A DNA stretch of 44,308 nt, taken from positions 1 to 44,308 of the forward strand of contig CAZUXB010000018.1 of the NCBI GenBank assembly GCA_964624555.1, given 5' to 3'. The position numbers and the translations under genes were made by a program. A model generated the notes under the pieces. It did no database searches, had not been told where the DNA came from, and saw only the letters and a list, made by a program, of their open reading frames with translations. How positions within the stretch are numbered: the stretch's first letter is position 1; each line of letters opens with the position of its first letter. This DNA is from SXRF01 sp964624555 (GTDB taxonomy: Bacteria > Pseudomonadota > Alphaproteobacteria > Rickettsiales > SXRF01). Positions 40,924 through 44,308 of this stretch are shown here, one piece after another.

Positions 40924-42180
40924 TTAAAATTTACGGCGCAACCTGCGCCAGATCTTTTTTGCCGGTTCTTCAATCCCCAGCAGGACGCAGCACTTTATCA
41001 GTATTTTTTTTGGCGAGCAACCGTCTTTGGCAGATTTAGCTGCTTCCGGTGCCTGTGGCTGCCAGGCTGTGACACGGGCGGCAACCATCTCCACCCAGGG
41101 GTCGTTTATGCCGTTGCGGCGGGCGTAACCGACGATACGGTTCATCTCCCGGTACTGCCCCAAGGTGTGGATATTTATCACGTTTATCTGTTCGGGATGG
41201 AATCCGTTCGGGAAACACGGGGGCGGGGTTTTTGCTCCAGTGGCGAGGAAATTGAGCATGGTGCGTACGCATTTTTCGCATTTGCCGCAGTTCCCACTCT
41301 GGTCCCTGGCCTCGTGGCAGACTTTGAGGACCGCGCAGGCAATTGGGGAGGTAAGCAGAGCCTTGACCTTGTCGCTGCGGTAGCTTCCGGCACCGTCATA
41401 GATGATGGCGAAGTCGTTGCCCGATATCAGGCGGTCGGTCACCGGGTTGGAGCCCCACGGTATCACGAAACCATCATAAGGACCCGAGCTTCCGACCAGC
41501 CCGAAGGAGAATTCCTCGCCGAACATGTGCATGCAACCAGCCAACTGCATGGCGTGCGAATCCTCCCAGTCCTGTAACTTTAGTTCGCGGCTGTTGGTGC
41601 GGACGGTGTAGAGATCCAACCCCATTTCCTTGAGGAAAGGCGCGACCCTGTTGGCCAGACCGTTGAAATCGTCATAATTATACATCTCGACATCGAAGCC
41701 ATGCACCATCAGCCCGGCCTTCAGCGGGTAGCGGGTATTTTCCGGGAGCAGGCAACAATGGCTCAAGGCGGTGAACAGGGAATCGACGCCGCCGGAAAAA
41801 GCGCAGATGGCTTTTTCTTCAGTCTTTGCCTTCCGGGTTCTGATTATCTCATCGGGGATTATCTCGATAACTTTATATATATCCGGCTTCCACATGCGCC
41901 AGGCGGTGAGTATTTCATACATATTGCGCAGGGAGAGGTGGGAGAGTTTGCCGTGTACCCGCAGGGGCTTGCCGAGGTTTGACGCATAGAACAGCACGGC
42001 GAATACATGACCATCAAGCAGGCTGTCTTCCGACCACGGCACGATGCGGTCGAACTCGTAGAATATTTCAGCCTTTTTTGTGCTGCCGTCTTGGTAGAGT
42101 AGGGTGCTTCTCCGGCTTTTCCCGTCGGTTACGCTGTTTGATGCTTCCAGATGCAGGTAATTTTTATCGTTTGCTGACAT
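40924..42180 (-). CDS. PP-loop ATP pyrophosphatase family protein with QueC-like zinc site
   Basis: A 418-residue protein. An N-terminal domain of about 120 residues is followed by the PP-loop SGGVDSLFTAL (about 126-136). VGSSGPYDGFVIPWGSNPVT and DGAGSYRSDKVKAL lie in the middle. Four cysteines in CHEARDQSGNCGKCEKCVR (about 293-311) form a likely zinc site as in QueC. The extra N-terminal domain and the length (QueC is about 230 residues) argue against queuosine synthesis. It probably adenylates a carboxylate or amide in a small pathway with the adjacent methyltransferase. Substrate unknown. Confidence 0.78.
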   Translation of the reverse strand: MSANDKNYLHLEASNSVTDGKSRRSTLLYQDGSTKKAEIFYEFDRIVPWSEDSLLDGHVFAVLFYASNLGKPLRVHGKLSHLSLRNMYEILTAWRMWKPDIYKVIEIIPDEIIRTRKAKTEEKAICAFSGGVDSLFTALSHCCLLPENTRYPLKAGLMVHGFDVEMYNYDDFNGLANRVAPFLKEMGLDLYTVRTNSRELKLQDWEDSHAMQLAGCMHMFGEEFSFGLVGSSGPYDGFVIPWGSNPVTDRLISGNDFAIIYDGAGSYRSDKVKALLTSPIACAVLKVCHEARDQSGNCGKCEKCVRTMLNFLATGAKTPPPCFPNGFHPEQINVINIHTLGQYREMNRIVGYARRNGINDPWVEMVAARVTAWQPQAPEAAKSAKDGCSPKKILIKCCVLLGIEEPAKKIWRRLRRKF

Positions 42181-42440
42181 TTTAAATTATCACCAGTTTA
42201 TTTGTAGATATTAAATACCAGAAACAATTTACCAGAACATTATTAACTTTTTTTTACAACTATAGTCAACGCTAATGATTTTTATTCGCAATTCGGGAAT
42301 TGTTTTTATAATATACTGAATATGTTGAATATTATGCCAAATACACAAAATATCCCGGTAAAACTATTATTTTTATTGCAATAGTGCTGTGCTTCCGCTA
42401 AATATCACCACCCAAAAAACCATAGATGAAGAGTAATGCC
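42181..42440. other. Divergent A/T-rich intergenic region
   Basis: This 260-base gap between the PP-loop gene and rpmE is strongly A/T-rich. It holds TTGTTTTTATAATATACTG and the rpmE promoter listed separately. Promoters for the minus-strand operon probably lie in its left part, but I cannot pick one with confidence. No gene is seen. Confidence 0.5.
42376..42404 (+). promoter_or_regulatory. Possible rpmE promoter
   Basis: TTGCAA (42376-42381), 17 bases, TAAATA (42399-42404). The start would be near 42411, giving a leader of about 30 bases to the ATG at 42441. Confidence 0.45.
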
Positions 42441-42710
42441 ATGAAATCAGGAATCCACCCGGAATATCACAAAATAACTGTTGTTATGACCAACGGCTCT
42501 AAATATGAAACCTACTCCACATGGGGTAAGGAAGGTGACGTATTGCAGCTGGACGTGGATCCGCTTACGCATCCAGCCTGGGTTGGTGGCGTGAACCTGC
42601 GCAAAACCGGCCAGATGGAAAAATTCCAGAACCGCTTTGCAAGCTTTGGTGCGGCAACTGCTGGTGGCAAAAAAGAAGAAAAGAAAAAAGAAGATAAAAA
42701 AGCTTCTTAA
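42441..42710 (+). CDS. rpmE: 50S ribosomal protein L31
   Basis: From ATG 42441 the protein has 89 residues. GAAGAG lies seven bases before this ATG, which is why I prefer it to the one five codons earlier. IHPEYHKITVVMTNGSKYET and STWGKEGDVLQLDVDPLTHP, AWVGG and KFQNRFASFG match the L31 type without the zinc-binding cysteines. The last 20 residues are Lys/Glu-rich, as in alphaproteobacterial L31. It has its own promoter and a terminator. Confidence 0.95.
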   Translation: MKSGIHPEYHKITVVMTNGSKYETYSTWGKEGDVLQLDVDPLTHPAWVGGVNLRKTGQMEKFQNRFASFGAATAGGKKEEKKKEDKKAS

Positions 42711-42730
42711 GTTTTCTCTTGGATAAGTGA

Positions 42731-42767
42731 AAAAAAGCCGCGCTTTTTAGCGCGGCTTTTGTTTTTT
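42731..42767 (+). terminator. Rho-independent terminator after rpmE
   Basis: A-run, GCCGCGCT, short T loop, AGCGCGGC and T-rich tail. This is a perfect 8-bp GC-rich stem 27 bases after the rpmE stop. The A and T runs on both sides may make it work in both directions. Confidence 0.93.
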
Positions 42768-42805
42768 ATGGTTGGTTTTGTTTTGCGGGTAGTTATTATA
42801 TAAGA

Positions 42806-44062
42806 ATGTGCCAGAAATTTGAAAGCATGATTGCCCTGCGTTACCTGCGCGCGCGCCGCGAGGAGGGTTTTATATCGGTTATCGCCCTGTTTTCGCTGGT
42901 TGGTATCGCGCTGGGCGTGGCCACGCTGATTGTGGTGCTGGCAGTTATGAATGGCGTGCGCGGAGAGCTGATAAACAGCATTATTGGCCTGGAAGGCCAC
43001 GTTACGGTTTATGCCAATGAACGTGGTATTGCCGACTATGATAAAATCAGCAAAGAACTTGTGAATATTCCCGGTGTAACTCTAGCTCTGCCGAAGGTCG
43101 AAGGGCAGATAATGGCCAGCCATAATGGTGTTGCCAGCGGGGCGATGGTTTCCGGTTTCCGGGCTGACGATATTGATAAAAAGACGCTCCTAACAAAAAA
43201 AATATCCACAGGCGGACTTGAGGAATTCAAGCAGGGAGAGGGCATTATCATCGGTTCGCGCATGGCTGAAAAAATGGGTGTGCGTATCGGCGATGACCTG
43301 ACCCTGATTTCACCAGAAGGACGGGCGACGATCGCCGGAATGGTGCCGCGGGTGAAAGCCTATAAAGTGGTGGGTACTTTCGAGGTCGGCATGTTCGCCT
43401 ATGATTCCAGCCTGATACTCATGCCGTTTAGCGAGGCGCAGATATACTTCAAGCTGCACGAAAATGGGGCTGATAACGCTTCGTCAATTGAAATAACTAC
43501 CAACGATCCCGACAAGGCGCAGCAGGCCGCAAGCAAGGTTTCCCAGCAGCTCGGTGGTGGTTACCGGGTTTATGATTGGAAAAGTTCCAACAACCATATT
43601 TTTGAAGCGGTGCTGGTGCAGCGTAACGTGATGTTCCTGATACTGATGCTGATAATTTTAGTCGCATCGTTCAACATCATCTCCAGCCTGATCATGCTGG
43701 TGCGTGAAAAAGGGCAGGATATTGCCATACTCCGCACCATGGGCGCGAGCAAGGCCTCGATCATGCGTATATTTTTCATGTGCGGCGCAAGCGTGGGTGT
43801 GGCGGGAACTTTTATCGGCTTCCTGCTCGGGCTGCTCATTGCCTTTAATACCGAAAATATACAATTGTGGCTGGAGGGCATGATGGGCCATAAATTATTC
43901 TCCGCGGAACTGTATTTCCTTTCGCATCTGCCATCGAAAGTTGATTTTGGCGAAGTGGTCAGTGTGCTGGTTTTCTCACTTGCGCTTTCCTTCCTTGCCA
44001 CTATCTACCCGGCGCGCAGAGCGGCAAAACTGAACCCGGCGGAGGCGCTTAGGTATGAGTAA
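42806..44062 (+). CDS. lolC: Lipoprotein-releasing ABC transporter permease (LolC/LolE)
   Basis: A 418-residue protein with one membrane helix near the N-terminus, a large periplasmic domain (about 50-265) and three C-terminal helices. FESMIALRYLRARREEGFIS and LVGIALGVATLIVVLAVMNG are the conserved LolC/E start. The FtsX-like end has ILRTMGASKASIMRIFFMCG and YPARRAAKLNPAEALRYE. With LolD it extracts lipoproteins from the inner membrane for LolA. The stop overlaps the lolD start by eight bases. Many alphaproteobacteria have a single such permease (LolF-like), so the symbol is approximate. Confidence 0.92.
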   Translation: MCQKFESMIALRYLRARREEGFISVIALFSLVGIALGVATLIVVLAVMNGVRGELINSIIGLEGHVTVYANERGIADYDKISKELVNIPGVTLALPKVEGQIMASHNGVASGAMVSGFRADDIDKKTLLTKKISTGGLEEFKQGEGIIIGSRMAEKMGVRIGDDLTLISPEGRATIAGMVPRVKAYKVVGTFEVGMFAYDSSLILMPFSEAQIYFKLHENGADNASSIEITTNDPDKAQQAASKVSQQLGGGYRVYDWKSSNNHIFEAVLVQRNVMFLILMLIILVASFNIISSLIMLVREKGQDIAILRTMGASKASIMRIFFMCGASVGVAGTFIGFLLGLLIAFNTENIQLWLEGMMGHKLFSAELYFLSHLPSKVDFGEVVSVLVFSLALSFLATIYPARRAAKLNPAEALRYE

Positions 44063-44308
44063 TTCCGCACTGATTCTAAAAAATATCACACGCACTTACG
44101 AACAGGGCGGGAACAAGCTCACCGTGCTGAATAACTTAAATCTCGAAGTGAAAGCCGGCGAGGTGGTAGCACTTGTCGGCCAAAGTGGTAGTGGTAAAAC
44201 CACCTTGTTGCAGATAGCCGGGCTGCTCGATAACCCAACTTCCGGGGAAGTGAAAATCTGTGGTGAGGATGTGAGCCGCGCGAATGATGAAAAACGTACT
44301 GTGCTGCG
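44055..44308 (+). CDS. lolD: Lipoprotein-releasing ABC transporter ATPase LolD, partial
   Basis: The first 84 codons are inside the window; the gene is cut by the window end. They give SNSALILKNITRTYEQGGNK, the Walker A LVGQSGSGKTTLLQIAGLLD (about 40-59) and PTSGEVKICGEDVS, all typical of LolD. The ATG lies inside the end of lolC, which couples the pair. The ATPase drives release of outer-membrane lipoproteins. Signature and Walker B motifs are outside the window. Confidence 0.93.
   Translation, partial: MSNSALILKNITRTYEQGGNKLTVLNNLNLEVKAGEVVALVGQSGSGKTTLLQIAGLLDNPTSGEVKICGEDVSRANDEKRTVL

Noticed and set aside
40924..42180. queC (7-cyano-7-deazaguanine synthase)
   Set aside because: PP-loop and zinc cysteines are similar, but the protein is almost twice as long, with an extra N-terminal domain, and no queD/queE is adjacent.

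Overview
The window reads as chromosomal DNA of a Gram-negative alphaproteobacterium. The evidence is the block rpsB-tsf-pyrH-frr-uppS-cdsA-dxr-rseP-bamA-ompH-lpxD-fabZ-lpxA-lpxI-lpxB, the use of LpxI, a tsaE-amgK-murU operon, an NDUFS4-like complex I subunit, TadE/TadG proteins and a lolCD operon. The low-to-moderate GC and the many short palindromic and heptamer repeats suggest a deep or host/predator-associated alphaproteobacterial lineage (inference only).

Layout. 1-240: the 3' end of tuf, a heptamer inverted repeat, tRNA-Trp and a terminator. 433-3080: three TadG/TadE-like exported proteins and a charged periplasmic coiled-coil protein. 3204-7435 (+): ettA, iscX, tsaE, amgK, murU. 7486-28561 (-): the long envelope/translation block, read from rpsB leftwards to lpxB and followed by a 1957-residue cysteine-rich exported protein. 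28742-32372: low-GC hypothetical genes surrounding secE-nusG, including a three-gene operon of which two are clear paralogs. 32525-38220 (+): an RND pump, a DUF433/DUF5615 toxin-antitoxin pair and RNase R, tightly packed. 38338-39218: a type IV pilin-like gene whose start codons are out of frame because of a heptamer array. 39280-44308: NDUFS4-like, a hypothetical, a methyltransferase/PP-loop ATPase operon, rpmE, lolC and partial lolD.

Function. The minus-strand block joins translation (S2, EF-Ts, RRF), UMP kinase, undecaprenyl and isoprenoid supply, CDP-diacylglycerol, RseP, the Bam core protein, a Skp chaperone and the lipid A pathway from LpxA to LpxB. With AmgK/MurU peptidoglycan recycling and LolCD lipoprotein export, most of the window serves the cell envelope.

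The most unusual feature is the repeats. Heptamer (or octamer) arrays, often head to head, lie at tuf/trnW, frr/uppS, frr/pyrH, rpsB/tsf, inside rnr and across the start of the pilin gene. Longer palindromic elements sit between genes and, in frame, inside amgK and dxr. In the pilin gene one more or one fewer heptamer would restore an ATG-initiated prepilin, which makes it a candidate phase-variable locus. In uppS four perfect heptamers lie inside the coding sequence, and their complementary arm covers the Shine-Dalgarno. The tuf-trnW-secE-nusG-rplK order usual in bacteria is broken twice. No intergenic stretch exceeds 300 bases; the longest (206-432, 20807-21022, 42181-42440) are described in the features.
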